A stretch of 64,000 nucleotides of DNA, from contig NZ_AUCY01000012.1 in assembly GCF_000430005.1 (NCBI RefSeq), forward strand, positions 1 to 64,000. Reading direction: 5' to 3'. The notes under the pieces were generated by a model. It saw only the letters and a program-made list of their open reading frames with translations. It was not told the origin of the DNA and did not search any database. Position 1 is the stretch's first letter, and every line of letters starts with the position of its first letter. The position numbers and the translations under genes are program-made. Positions 15,515 through 24,100 of this stretch are shown piece by piece. The DNA comes from Desulfovibrio cuneatus DSM 11391. GTDB taxonomy: Bacteria > Desulfobacterota > Desulfovibrionia > Desulfovibrionales > Desulfovibrionaceae.

Positions 15515-16912
15515 TTATTCTTCCCCGTCCTCTTCCTGTGGTTTCAAGTGGTCGGGCACAATGCACATTTTAATGAGCAGGGGCTTTAAGAATGTCCATT
15601 TAATGCCAATGTGGTATTCTTCTTCCAGGTCGCGTATGGCGTCCCAGCAGTTGTGGCAGGGGGCCACCACCAGCTTGCAGCCGGTGGCAAGAATCTGGTC
15701 GCGTTTGGTAAGCAGGGCCACGTTACGCTGTTTGCGGTACATGCCAATGCCGTTAAAGCCGCCGCCACCGCCGCAGCAATAGTTGTATTCACGGTTGGGG
15801 CCCATTTCCCGGAAGTCATCAGCAAGGTAGCTCATAATTTCGCGGGTATATTTGCCAAGGCCGTGGTTACGTACATAGTTGCAGGAGTCTTGCAGGGTCA
15901 CAGGCTCTTTAATGCGCTTGGCAGGGTCAATTTTCAGTTTGCCAGTGCGCAGGGCTTCTGCCACCCATTCCACGTAGTGAATGTATTCTGCTGGCGGCAG
16001 GCCGTCTGGGCGGCCCATCCAGTACGGTCCTTCAATAACTGTGGCCCGGTGGGCGTGGCCGCATTCGGTACCAATAACACGCTTGGGGCGCAGGCGCTCA
16101 ATGGAATCGTACACCTTTTCCACGTTCATGCGGCAGGCTTCCCAGTCGCCAGCAAACATGGAAAGGGAGGTTTGCTCCCACCCTGTGCTGGGCACTGTCC
16201 AGTTTTCCCCGGCCAGGTGGAACAAAATGGCGGCTTCGGCCACGTCTTCCGGGTAGTGCTTGGGTTCGCGGGCGTTCAGTGTGTACATAATGTCCGCGTC
16301 TTCCTTGTCTACAGGAATTTCAAGACCGGGCCATTCTTCACCGTTTTCTTCCGCCATCCATTCGCAGGTATCCACCCAGTCTTCCGTGGTTACGTCCATT
16401 TGGGCACCGTACACGCGGTGCATGCCTGCCCCAATTTTCAGTTCCCAGGGCACAAAGCCTTGGGAATAAAGCAGGCCGCGCAGGTAGCTGAACATAACGC
16501 CCACGTCAATGCCATGGGGGCAGAACTGGCCGCAGCGGTTGCAGCATGTGCAGCGTGACCAGGCATATTCCATGGCCCGGCGCATGAAGGCGTTATCCAC
16601 ATTGCCTTTGCGGCGAATGATTTCACCAAGGGTCGACTGAATTTTAAAGGCAGGCACCTGTTCCGGGTCTGCATTGTTGCAGCGGTAAAGGAAGCAGCTG
16701 TCTGCGCACAGGCCGCAGTGGGCGCAAATTTCCAGCCAGGTTTTGGTTCTGGTTTTGCACGTTTTTTCAATGGTAGACCACAACTTGACAGTGTCTACAT
16801 CCAGCTTGGTCATTTCGTCGTAATATTGCTTGCCCCCTTTGTCCGCAAGAAGGGCTTTAAGCGCTTCTTCGGTACTAATAGGGGTTCTGTTGCACAATTG
16901 GCCTTCAGGCAT
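15515..16912 (-). CDS. hmcF: HmcF, HdrD-like iron-sulfur subunit of the Hmc complex
   Basis: A 465-residue cytoplasmic protein like the catalytic subunit of heterodisulfide reductases. Two 4Fe-4S motifs ([11 protein letters not shown] and [14 protein letters not shown]) lie at residues 60-120. Two cysteine-rich CCG domains follow, the last showing [13 protein letters not shown] and VAPCHNCWD near 390-435. In the Hmc complex this subunit takes electrons from the membrane part and is thought to hand them to cytoplasmic reactions of sulfate reduction. AAGGAG precedes the ATG. Unlike the compact spacing of the other hmc genes, 254 bases containing a family 1 hairpin separate it from hmcE. Confidence 0.93.
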   Translation of the reverse strand: MPEGQLCNRTPISTEEALKALLADKGGKQYYDEMTKLDVDTVKLWSTIEKTCKTRTKTWLEICAHCGLCADSCFLYRCNNADPEQVPAFKIQSTLGEIIRRKGNVDNAFMRRAMEYAWSRCTCCNRCGQFCPHGIDVGVMFSYLRGLLYSQGFVPWELKIGAGMHRVYGAQMDVTTEDWVDTCEWMAEENGEEWPGLEIPVDKEDADIMYTLNAREPKHYPEDVAEAAILFHLAGENWTVPSTGWEQTSLSMFAGDWEACRMNVEKVYDSIERLRPKRVIGTECGHAHRATVIEGPYWMGRPDGLPPAEYIHYVEWVAEALRTGKLKIDPAKRIKEPVTLQDSCNYVRNHGLGKYTREIMSYLADDFREMGPNREYNYCCGGGGGFNGIGMYRKQRNVALLTKRDQILATGCKLVVAPCHNCWDAIRDLEEEYHIGIKWTFLKPLLIKMCIVPDHLKPQEEDGEE

Positions 16913-17013
16913 GGTCTGCTCCTTGTTGGGGCGCGCATAGCAACGCCCAAAATCCTTCAGGGTGAGCGCACGGTACAGCGTTGCAGCGGTACCTGGGAAT
17001 TACATGGCTTTTT

Positions 17014-17139
17014 GGAAACGCTCAGTTGTTTCGTTTGGCTAGGAATGAGCTTTTTTTGAAGCAGGAGTGGACTCTTCCGTCCTCGACTGTTTCAAAAAAA
17101 GTGAAATAACACCGCCAAACGGAATAAATCAGCGTTTCT
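17014..17139 (-). repeat. Family 1 long inverted repeat inside the hmc operon
   Basis: On the minus strand it starts with AGAAACGCTGATTTATTCCG about 27 bases after the hmcE stop, has loop AGTCGAGGACGGAAGAGTCC, and closes with AAACGAAACAACTGAGCGTT (the element's other end at 17014). It separates hmcE from hmcF. The orientation matches the other gene-abutting copies. Confidence 0.85.
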
Positions 17140-17166
17140 CTGGCCTTGTTCACATGTTGCCACTGC

Positions 17167-17856
17167 CTACCAGGGAAAGCAGGGGCCTCTTCTGTGCCCG
17201 CCACGCTTGATGCTGTAGTCGGCCCCAAGCTGCCAGCGGGAGGCAAAGTACAACACAATGTGGGAAAGCTTGGTGAAGGGGGCAAGAACCAGCATCAATT
17301 CCCCGCTGATAATATGTACCAGCAGCCAGCCATCAGAACCTGCGCTGCTTACCCGTGCAATAAAGCCGCTGACAAAAGGCACTGCCACCAGGGCTATGAT
17401 GAAATAATCATAAGCCGTAGTAATAATGCGCACTTCCGTAAGGGCAATGCGGCGAAGAATGATGAAGAACAGCCCGATAATGGTTGCCACGGTGAGTACG
17501 TCTGTAACACCTTGTGGCAGGGAAGGCAGGCCAAACCCGAAGCGCATCCGCAAAATTTCGTTGTGGGCTGTTAAAAACAGCGGCACAAGCACTGCACCAA
17601 GGTGCAGCAGGAAAAAACAGATGGTGAAAAAGGGTTGGGCGCGCCAGCCAAAGGTGCCAAATGGCACCAGCCATTTATAGGCGGAGTACAGGCCGCCGCG
17701 CATACCTTCCGACATGTGCGGCTTGTAGGCCACACGGTCCAGGCGCCAGTCTAGCCCCATGAAATACAGCACAAGCCGAACGGCAAGGCCTATAAAGAAT
17801 ACAGCCAGAGAAATGATTAGCCCCGGCCCTGTGAGAAACGACATCAACGATTCCAT
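17167..17856 (-). CDS. hmcE: HmcE, membrane haem b-type subunit of the Hmc complex
   Basis: A 229-residue membrane protein with about five or six hydrophobic segments, related to the gamma subunits of nitrate reductases (NarI/DsrM-like), which carry haem b. Histidines lie in several helices (FFLLHLGAVLVPLF, LLVHIISGELML, KLSHIVLYF). The start ATG at 17856 has GGAG six bases upstream; the upstream in-frame extension lacks membrane character and was excluded. It is the fifth gene of hmcABCDEF, with length close to the known family. A stem-loop and 112 bases precede it. Confidence 0.9.
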   Translation of the reverse strand: MESLMSFLTGPGLIISLAVFFIGLAVRLVLYFMGLDWRLDRVAYKPHMSEGMRGGLYSAYKWLVPFGTFGWRAQPFFTICFFLLHLGAVLVPLFLTAHNEILRMRFGFGLPSLPQGVTDVLTVATIIGLFFIILRRIALTEVRIITTAYDYFIIALVAVPFVSGFIARVSSAGSDGWLLVHIISGELMLVLAPFTKLSHIVLYFASRWQLGADYSIKRGGHRRGPCFPW

Positions 17857-17887
17857 ATGAGTTCTCCTTCTGGCGGTCCGCTGCACA

Positions 17888-17916
17888 GGCCATGCGCAGT
17901 GTTTGTGCGCGTGGCC
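17888..17916 (-). other. Stem-loop between hmcD and hmcE
   Basis: GGCCATGCGCA (17888-17898) pairs with TGCGCGTGGCC (17906-17916) over 11 positions with one G-T. It lies 31 bases upstream of the hmcE start. It could set the relative expression of hmcE by mRNA processing or stabilisation (inference). Confidence 0.5.
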
Positions 17917-17968
17917 TGGCGAGCGTTGCATTTACTTTAGGAACGAATATTCCCAAAGCGCCTTTGCC

Positions 17969-18112
17969 CTAGTACTTCCGAATGGGTTCATCCCTTCCGG
18001 TAAGGAAGAGCCAGAAACCGAGAAGGCCAAAAAGCCCAAGGCCCATAAGGACATAGGTGATTGTTTTGGTTGCCAGCATGAAGTCGTGGTAGGAATAAAA
18101 TACAGTATCCAT
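17969..18112 (-). CDS. hmcD: HmcD, small membrane subunit of the Hmc complex
   Basis: A 47-residue protein with the N-terminus MDTVFYSYHDFMLATKT, one membrane helix (YVLMGLGLFGLLGFWLFL) and a charged tail TGRDEPIRKY. Its size and position between hmcC and hmcE match HmcD of Desulfovibrio, the roughly 5.8 kDa subunit. GGGAG lies seven bases upstream of the ATG, and the gene begins 15 bases after the hmcC stop. Confidence 0.88.
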   Translation of the reverse strand: MDTVFYSYHDFMLATKTITYVLMGLGLFGLLGFWLFLTGRDEPIRKY

Positions 18113-18127
18113 ATTATTCTCCCGGCC

Positions 18128-19300
18128 CTAATGGGCGTCTTTGTACTCAGGATGCTCGTACATAACGGGCATTTTGGTACAAATGAAGCGGTAGGCGGTA
18201 ATGATAAGGGTCACAACAAATACGGAAACGCCAATTTCCATCCAGTGGGGGAAGTACCGTTCTGAAGCGTCGAGCTGGTAGTTAAACGCTACCTGGCTCA
18301 CGTTGAAGCGGTTCAGCACCACACCAAGCACGGTAATAACTGCGGCGATTTTCATGAGGCTTACATTGCGTTCCCGTGCGCCCATGGCATACAGGAAGGC
18401 AGGCAGGGCCACAAAGCCAATGGTTTCAACCAGGAACCACAGCCCATACCCGGTGAACAGGTACTTGAAGTTGTTGTCCATGGCCACGCCGTAAAAGCGA
18501 ATGAACAGGTAGCCCATCATGACAAAGGCAGAAGCCTTGCCAAAGGCAAGCACTACGCCGTCGGCCTGTTTCAGGTGCAACGCATCCATTTTGCCGTGCA
18601 GGCCCTTATGGGCCAGTATGCCTTCAAAAATAACCATGCTCATGCCGGCAAACATGCTGGAAATAAAGAAGAAGACCGGAATAAAGCTGGAGTACCACAA
18701 GGGGTGCATTTTTGAAGGGGCAATAAGGTACAAGGCCCCCAAAGAAGACTGGTGCATGGTGGAAAGAATAACACCCAGAATGGTCAGAGGAATGGTAAGG
18801 GGCAACACAAGGCTGCGCAGCTTTTTAATACCAAGCCATTCCCACACGGCAGGTGAAAATTCAATGGCCAGTACTGTGACGTACAGGAACACGCACAGGC
18901 CTACTTCAAACAGGATGGACGTGGTGCCCTGGGAAACAAAAATGGGGTACACAAGGCGCCAGGGCTGGCCCACATCGTAATGCAGGGCGAACACCACAAA
19001 AGCGTACCCAAGAAAGGCGCTGGTAATGGCCGGGCGCACAGCGGAACGGAAATGCTTCAGCCCGAACAGGTAGTAAGCAGAGGTGGTGGTGTAGCCACCT
19101 GCCGCCAGCACCACGCCGCACAGAAGGTCAAAACTGATCCAGATGCCCCAGGGGTTGTTGTCGTCCAGGGCTGTAACGCTGCCAATGCCTTTGGTAAAGC
19201 GCAGCACCGTAATAAACAGCCCCACAAGAAGGATGATGGCTGTAATGACGTTACCGGGGGTGAGCAGTGTGTTTTTTGCACCGTTATCATGCGTGTTCAT
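18128..19300 (-). CDS. hmcC: HmcC, NrfD/PsrC-like integral membrane subunit
   Basis: A 390-residue polytopic protein with about ten hydrophobic segments, of the NrfD/PsrC/DsrP family that handles quinones or passes electrons across the membrane. Representative stretches are NPWGIWISFDLLCGVVLAAG and GALYLIAPSKMHPLWYSS. Its ATG overlaps the hmcB stop (TAATG at 19302-19298), so translation is coupled. It would link the periplasmic and membrane iron-sulfur protein HmcB to HmcE and HmcF. Confidence 0.93.
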   Translation of the reverse strand: MNTHDNGAKNTLLTPGNVITAIILLVGLFITVLRFTKGIGSVTALDDNNPWGIWISFDLLCGVVLAAGGYTTTSAYYLFGLKHFRSAVRPAITSAFLGYAFVVFALHYDVGQPWRLVYPIFVSQGTTSILFEVGLCVFLYVTVLAIEFSPAVWEWLGIKKLRSLVLPLTIPLTILGVILSTMHQSSLGALYLIAPSKMHPLWYSSFIPVFFFISSMFAGMSMVIFEGILAHKGLHGKMDALHLKQADGVVLAFGKASAFVMMGYLFIRFYGVAMDNNFKYLFTGYGLWFLVETIGFVALPAFLYAMGARERNVSLMKIAAVITVLGVVLNRFNVSQVAFNYQLDASERYFPHWMEIGVSVFVVTLIITAYRFICTKMPVMYEHPEYKDAH

Positions 19301-20430
19301 TAGGCGTCTCCCTCCTTGCCGCTGGCATCTTCAGGGGTACTTTCCCCATCCGGTGCTTGTGGGGGCGCGAACTTGGCCTCAGTTTCCTGAATGGCTTCTT
19401 CCCGCGCCTTCTTAACTTCCCGTGCAACGGCGGCGTCTTTGTCTTTTTCCGCCTTGGCAAGGGCTTTTTGCAGCTTGGCTTCCGCTTCTTCACGGGTAGT
19501 GGCCACAGCGGTTGTTACAGCTTCTTTTGCTTCTTCCTGGGCCATTTTGGTGCGGCGCTTGTTAATGGCATAGGCCCCGCCAAGCAGCACAGGCCAAATG
19601 CCTGCCACCATGGCCACAGCGCCAAGGGCGCCGCTGGTCAGTTCCGGGGCAGACGTTTTGCCAAGCTCGGGCTGTGCCAGTTCCGTGTGCTGTACGGGAG
19701 AAAGGTACAGCCAGTTGGTGCCACCCATTTCTGATTCGCCAAACACTTTGGCGTCATACAGTTCCGGGTTTTTCTGAATGCGTTCACGGGCAATGTTGAT
19801 AAGGTCTGTGCGTTTGCCAAATACCAAGGCTTCCTTGGGGCAGGCTTCCACACAGCCGGGCAACTGCCCTTTGGCAATGCGCGGTGCGCACATGGTGCAC
19901 TTGTACACCAGGGGGTTCCAGGCGCTGCCGTAGTCGTAGGTGGGTACATAGAAGGGGCAGGCTACCATGCAGTAGCGGCAGCCAACGCACAATTCAGGTT
20001 TGTACACCACAGGCCCTTCCGGTGTTTTCACGAATGCTTTTACGAAGCATGCGGAAGCACAGGCAGGTTCCTGGCAGTGGTTGCATTGCAGTTTGCGGTA
20101 TACGGGGCCTTTTTCCGTTTGGTACCGGTTCACCACGGTGTAGGTGTTGCAGTTTGTCCGGCGCTTTTTGTTCAGCACCTCAAGGTCTGCAAAGTCTGGG
20201 CGCTGGGCGCTGGGGTCGTTTTTAAAGGCAGGCAGGTCTTGCCCGTTTACCTTAAAGCACCCTTCTTCGCACTTGCGGCAGCCAATGCAGCGCACAGAAT
20301 CGTGCAGAACGCCCACAGCTTCCGGGTGACCATTAAAGGATGTAGTTGCCGCAGCATTGGCAGAAGCCGGGCTCAGCGCGGCTCCAAGGCCTGCTGCGCT
20401 CATCAGCGTAAGGAACTTTCTTCGTTGCAT
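19300..20430 (-). CDS. hmcB: HmcB, Tat-exported iron-sulfur subunit with membrane anchor
   Basis: A 376-residue protein. It begins [18 protein letters not shown], a twin-arginine signal. Four clustered ferredoxin motifs follow ([55 protein letters not shown]), as in DmsB/NrfC/HmcB proteins that carry up to four 4Fe-4S clusters. Near residue 280 is a hydrophobic segment ([19 protein letters not shown]), then a highly charged, Ala/Glu/Lys-rich coiled-coil tail of about 75 residues. GGAG lies eight bases before the ATG at 20430. It sits 14 bases after hmcA. Confidence 0.93.
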   Translation of the reverse strand: MQRRKFLTLMSAAGLGAALSPASANAAATTSFNGHPEAVGVLHDSVRCIGCRKCEEGCFKVNGQDLPAFKNDPSAQRPDFADLEVLNKKRRTNCNTYTVVNRYQTEKGPVYRKLQCNHCQEPACASACFVKAFVKTPEGPVVYKPELCVGCRYCMVACPFYVPTYDYGSAWNPLVYKCTMCAPRIAKGQLPGCVEACPKEALVFGKRTDLINIARERIQKNPELYDAKVFGESEMGGTNWLYLSPVQHTELAQPELGKTSAPELTSGALGAVAMVAGIWPVLLGGAYAINKRRTKMAQEEAKEAVTTAVATTREEAEAKLQKALAKAEKDKDAAVAREVKKAREEAIQETEAKFAPPQAPDGESTPEDASGKEGDA

Positions 20431-20444
20431 GGAGAGACTCCTTT

Positions 20445-22160
20445 CTACTTCACGCGCGGCTTGTGGCAGCCGTTGCAGTCGGTTTCCGCAGGTTTTTGGT
20501 TCATGCGGGCATGGCATGTCATACACTGCAAGTGGTACGCGGCTTTTAATGCAGGCACACCGCTGGTGGCTTTTTGTGGGTCAACAGCGTGGCAGGAAAC
20601 GCAGCGCGGCGGTGTTTTGGAAGCCGGGCTGTTGTGGTGGCAGCTTTGGCACAAGGTGGTGCTTTCCGTGTGGAAGGCGTTAGCCAGCTTGCTTTCACCA
20701 GCTTTTGCCGTAAGCGTTTGCACTATTTTACCGTGGGGCAATACGCTGGGCTCAAACTCGTTGCTTAAAATGCCAATGGTCACTGTTTCAGGAATGTCAC
20801 TTTTGGCAACCATGGTCACTGTGCGGTTGTTGCGGGCTTGAATGGTAGCAGCAGCAAGGCGGCTGCGTTCCTCTTTTTCAAGGGCCGAAAGAGCCGCAGG
20901 GGTAGCCTTTTCGCTGGCAACACCCACAGGTGCCGCGTGGCAGGTGCCGCAGGCGTTTTCGTTCATGCGTTTTGGCAAGGATGCGTGGCACCCTGCGCAC
21001 TGGGGCTGTTCTGTCGCCTGGTTGTGGCAGCCAATGCAGGAACGGGCAGCGGTTTGGCTGTGCATGGTCTTATCAAGGGTGACAAAGCCGCCCTTTGCCG
21101 TGCCTTCAAGGGTGTGGCAGGAAGAACAGGCCGCAATTTGCTTGTGGTGGCAGGTGCGGCAGTCGGTGGCGGCTGCTTCATGCAGCTTGTGGTCAAAACT
21201 TACCGGCAGCATGCCGCCCTGCTTGTCTTCCTTTTTAGTGGTGGCAGGGAACATAAGCACGGCATCGGGCTGGCCGCGGTCAAGCCGCATGCTGGCAAGT
21301 GCCTTTATGTCTGCCTGGGCAGGGGCATAGTGCTGGGTAATTTTTGTGTCGTGGCAGCCAGCACATTCCGCAGGGCCGGAATTGGCAGTGGCATTTTTCG
21401 CAGTAACTTGCAGGTGGCAGTTAATGCACATGGCGTGGCTGGCCTGGTTGCTGGGGGTGCGCTTGGCAATGGGGCCAAATGCGTCGGCAGCTTCCGGGTT
21501 TTTGGCAAGTTCACGCGCTTTCTGGGCGGGGGTAAGGTGGCAGGTAAGGCAGGCTTCTTCCGTGCCGCGTTTTACCGTAAAGGTTCCTGTAGCAGCATCA
21601 AAGCCAGTGTGGTGGCATGTGCCGCAGTTGTCTTTTGCCCCGGCAACCTGCAAGGTTTTTGCCGCAATGTGGCGGTTGTGCAGCATGGCGTCAAAGCGCA
21701 TGCTTTCCTTGCTGGAAACCAGCCCGGATTCGCCGTTGTGGCAGGAGCGGCAGGAAGCTTCAGTTGGGCCAGTGGGTTTACCCGCGACAGCCAATTCTGT
21801 GTGGCAGCCAATACAGCTTGCGTGGAAGGCTTCCTTTTTGGCGCTGGGGGCCAGGTTTTCCGTTTCTTTAAACGAAAAAACAACCTGTTCTTGCCCGTTC
21901 ACGGTTTTGGTTTGGTGGCAAGCTTGGCAACTCTTGCCATTTTTGGCAAGGGCCTGGGTGTGCTGGTCATGTTTGAATTTGACCAGGGGCATTTCGCGCC
22001 CTTTTTCCCCAGAGCCCAACGTGACAAGGTCAACACGCGGGTTGGCCCGTGCCCCTGTTGCCTTTGCTGCGCTTTGCGCGGGTTGCCCAAGGGCAAAAAA
22101 CGCAATAAGGACAGACGTAAATACGCCCATCCTTCGCAGTAACGACGACTGGTTCTTCAT
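20445..22160 (-). CDS. hmcA: HmcA, 16-haem high-molecular-weight cytochrome c
   Basis: A 571-residue secreted cytochrome. A signal peptide ([20 protein letters not shown], ending near residue 30) is followed by exactly 16 CxxCH haem-binding motifs, from CQACH near residue 78 to CNGCH near the end. The count of 16 is diagnostic of HmcA. Many additional histidines provide sixth ligands. In the periplasm HmcA takes electrons from hydrogenases through type I cytochrome c3 and feeds the membrane Hmc complex. The start ATG at 22160 has AAGGA eight bases upstream; the 16-codon upstream extension was rejected. It is the first gene of the operon. Confidence 0.96.
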   Translation of the reverse strand: MKNQSSLLRRMGVFTSVLIAFFALGQPAQSAAKATGARANPRVDLVTLGSGEKGREMPLVKFKHDQHTQALAKNGKSCQACHQTKTVNGQEQVVFSFKETENLAPSAKKEAFHASCIGCHTELAVAGKPTGPTEASCRSCHNGESGLVSSKESMRFDAMLHNRHIAAKTLQVAGAKDNCGTCHHTGFDAATGTFTVKRGTEEACLTCHLTPAQKARELAKNPEAADAFGPIAKRTPSNQASHAMCINCHLQVTAKNATANSGPAECAGCHDTKITQHYAPAQADIKALASMRLDRGQPDAVLMFPATTKKEDKQGGMLPVSFDHKLHEAAATDCRTCHHKQIAACSSCHTLEGTAKGGFVTLDKTMHSQTAARSCIGCHNQATEQPQCAGCHASLPKRMNENACGTCHAAPVGVASEKATPAALSALEKEERSRLAAATIQARNNRTVTMVAKSDIPETVTIGILSNEFEPSVLPHGKIVQTLTAKAGESKLANAFHTESTTLCQSCHHNSPASKTPPRCVSCHAVDPQKATSGVPALKAAYHLQCMTCHARMNQKPAETDCNGCHKPRVK

Positions 22161-22689
22161 AGTGGCAGTCCTTGTGAAAGATAAAGTGTAACAACCCCTT
22201 GCATACACACCTCAAAAGGCCGTCTTTTGGATGTGTCGTTCGGCTTTTCTGCTGGCTGGTGTTGCTGTGGCGGCAACACCAGGTGAAGAACAACCGAAAT
22301 ATATGTGATGCGCCCAGAGCCTTTTGTACTTGAAATAGTCGCTTGGCGGGTGGCAAAGCTCGCTTGCTCTTATTTCATGTGTAACTTGCTCTAGGCGGCC
22401 TCATTGGCAGTTGCATCTAAATAATAGCGGGGCAGCCCCCTGGCAGGTGGCTGTGGCACCAAGATGCAGCATAGTGTCACGTGCCCACCCCGTGGATATG
22501 GGGTGCTTTTAACCGCCGCAAAAGGCCGTGGCAGGCCTGTGTGGCATTTGGGCTTGTGGCTCAGCCCCCCAAAAGCGGGTGTGCGCCTCTATTTACCAAG
22601 TATATAATTTCACATTCGTAGCTTGCTTATTAAGGTAGAGTCAAGAGGAAAAAAAATTAAGTTGCTGGGAAAAAAATGCTAATTTCTTC
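22161..22689. other. Leader and promoter region of hmc; no gene
   Basis: No coding signal over 529 bases. A perfect stem CTGGTGTTGC/GCAACACCAG at 22256-22282 and a smaller one CAAAAG/CTTTTG at 22213-22229 lie about 100 and 55 bases upstream of the hmcA start and may be leader RNA structures. No convincing sigma-70 promoter for hmcA was identified by eye. Confidence 0.45.
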
Positions 22690-22718
22690 TTGACTGATTC
22701 AGGGAGTTCCATTAAAAC
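22690..22718 (+). promoter_or_regulatory. Sigma-70-type promoter for the tRNA cluster
   Basis: TTGACT (22690-22695), a 17-base spacer and TAAAAC (22713-22718), placing a start near 22725, just ahead of tRNA-Val at 22729. Confidence 0.5.
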
Positions 22719-22728
22719 TTCATCTCTC

Positions 22729-22804
22729 GGGCGGTTAGCTCAGTTGGTAGAGCATCGGCCTTACAAGCCGAGGGTCGCAGGTTCGAGCCCTGCACCGCCC
22801 ACCA
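22729..22804 (+). tRNA. tRNA-Val (anticodon TAC)
   Basis: A 76-base cloverleaf: acceptor GGGCGGT/ACCGCCC, D-arm TTAGCTCAGTTGGTAGAGC, anticodon loop CTTACAA flanked by TCGGC/GCCGA, and T-loop GTTCGAGC. CCA is encoded at 22802-22804. Confidence 0.97.
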
Positions 22805-22821
22805 CACGAGTTGTCGTGTTC

Positions 22822-22898
<77 letters not shown>

Positions 22899-22948
22899 TA
22901 AATTTCGCATTCCGCATCATGTTTGGTAAAGGGCTATGCCTTTTATCT

Positions 22949-23025
<77 letters not shown>

Positions 23026-23046
23026 TCTTCCCCCCCTAGTGGGGCA

Positions 23047-23080
23047 GCCGGGAACTTCCACGAGGTTCCCGGCTTTTTTT
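23047..23080 (+). terminator. Terminator after the Val-Asp-Asp tRNAs
   Basis: GCCGGGAAC (23047-23055) and GTTCCCGGC (23065-23073), nine-base stem, followed by seven T. Confidence 0.85.
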
Positions 23081-23218
23081 ATGTTCTGCATGTCTGCATG
23101 AGGACGATACGCAAAAATGCAGACGCTCAGGGATGTCATTTGAATGCCAAATATGAGTGTTGCCAGTATGGAACACCAATACGGCATGGGTATTTTTTTA
23201 TTTTTCTCAAAAACCCAT

Positions 23219-23250
23219 TGACATTTTCCGCTCCCTAAGGCATTTATTTT
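23219..23250 (+). promoter_or_regulatory. Probable promoter for tRNA-Ala
   Basis: TTGACA begins at 23217-23218, and a -10-like TTTATT lies about 19 bases further on, upstream of the tRNA at 23259. The -35 box is perfect but the -10 box is weak. Confidence 0.35.
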
Positions 23251-23258
23251 TTCCGCGT

Positions 23259-23334
<76 letters not shown>

Positions 23335-23341
23335 GAAATTT

Positions 23342-23375
23342 AAGGGTTCCGTAGTAATACGGAACCCTTTTTTTT
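23342..23375 (+). terminator. Terminator after tRNA-Ala
   Basis: AAGGGTTCCGTA and TACGGAACCCTT form a perfect 12-base stem with loop GTAA, followed by a T-run to 23375. Confidence 0.92.
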
Positions 23376-23478
23376 GGCGTGTTGCTCATTGTATACTCTA
23401 TGACCCAAATATGACCCTTGCTTTGGCATGACCATGCGTTATGGTAAATTTCTTGTAGACTTTCTTCAATAACCGGAA

Positions 23479-23514
23479 CCAATGCTGTCCGGCTAAAAAG
23501 TCGGACAGCATTGG
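23479..23514. repeat. Family 4 hairpin (CCAATGCT-type)
   Basis: CCAATGCTGTCCG (23479-23491) and CGGACAGCATTGG (23502-23514), perfect 13-base stem with loop GCTAAAAAGT. Relatives are at 43353-43385, 43639-43672 and 51512-51557. There is no U-run, so it is not an obvious terminator. Confidence 0.65.
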
Positions 23515-23926
23515 CGGTGTCACCATTGGGCTTGAAGGTGTCTCCTTCTTTCCCTTGCTCAAACCTGCCGTTACCAATGGAAGTACTGCCAGCAACGCTC
23601 GGTCACCCTCAAGGTGTGCCCTTGCAACGGTGGTGTCACGCCGGAGGAGGGGGGCAGGGTATTCCCCGCAACAACCAGGGCGTTGGTATGATGGCCCTTA
23701 GTATAGTGAGTGAAGCCATATAAAATATGGGATGCCCTTATAACTAGCTGGCAAGATTGGCATGAAAATAGCATAAAGAGTGTGGAGCGGCAAAAAAGTA
23801 TAGTGGAAGGCTAAAATTTTGACAATGCTCCTGCTATTATAATAATGCTGTAAGCACGAACTGTGATTCTTCTCTGTTACTTCGTACTCTTATTTATAAT
23901 ACACCCAATAGTTTGTAGTGAATATA
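23515..23926. other. AT-richer gap upstream of the autotransporter; no gene supported
   Basis: Short open frames exist on both strands but none has a ribosome site with protein-like composition. A promoter-like pair TTGACA (23819-23824) and AATAAT (23841-23846) with a 16-base spacer points towards the autotransporter. Confidence 0.45.
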
Positions 23927-23956
23927 TTGACTTTGATAATATCAGTCTAGTATATA
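23927..23956 (+). promoter_or_regulatory. Candidate promoter of the autotransporter gene
   Basis: TTGACT (23927-23932), an 18-base spacer and TATATA (23951-23956). The predicted start near 23963 gives a leader of about 138 bases. The upstream pair at 23819-23846 is an alternative. Confidence 0.4.
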
Positions 23957-24100
23957 GGCTGCATATCTTTCCTATTGTTAACCCGTTGAATTATTGACTT
24001 GAGAAGTTCGGATGCGGGTAAAGAGAACGGAATGACTCGATAAATAACAAAAAAGAGCCGGGCATTCTTGCCAGGCATAACACCGGGGAGGTGGCTGGCC

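Noticed and set aside
15515-22160. DsrMKJOP or Tmc complex instead of Hmc
   Set aside because: The cytochrome has 16 CxxCH motifs and the order (16-haem cytochrome, Fe-S, NrfD-like, small, haem b, HdrD-like) is that of hmcABCDEF; Dsr and Tmc cytochromes have far fewer haems.
22451-22470. A second sigma-54-like site (TGGCACCAAGATGC)
   Set aside because: The -12 GC is one base out of register and no gene follows at a suitable distance on that strand.
24068-24100. TTG at 24068 as the autotransporter start
   Set aside because: No ribosome site upstream; GTG at 24101 has GGGGAGG at the right distance.
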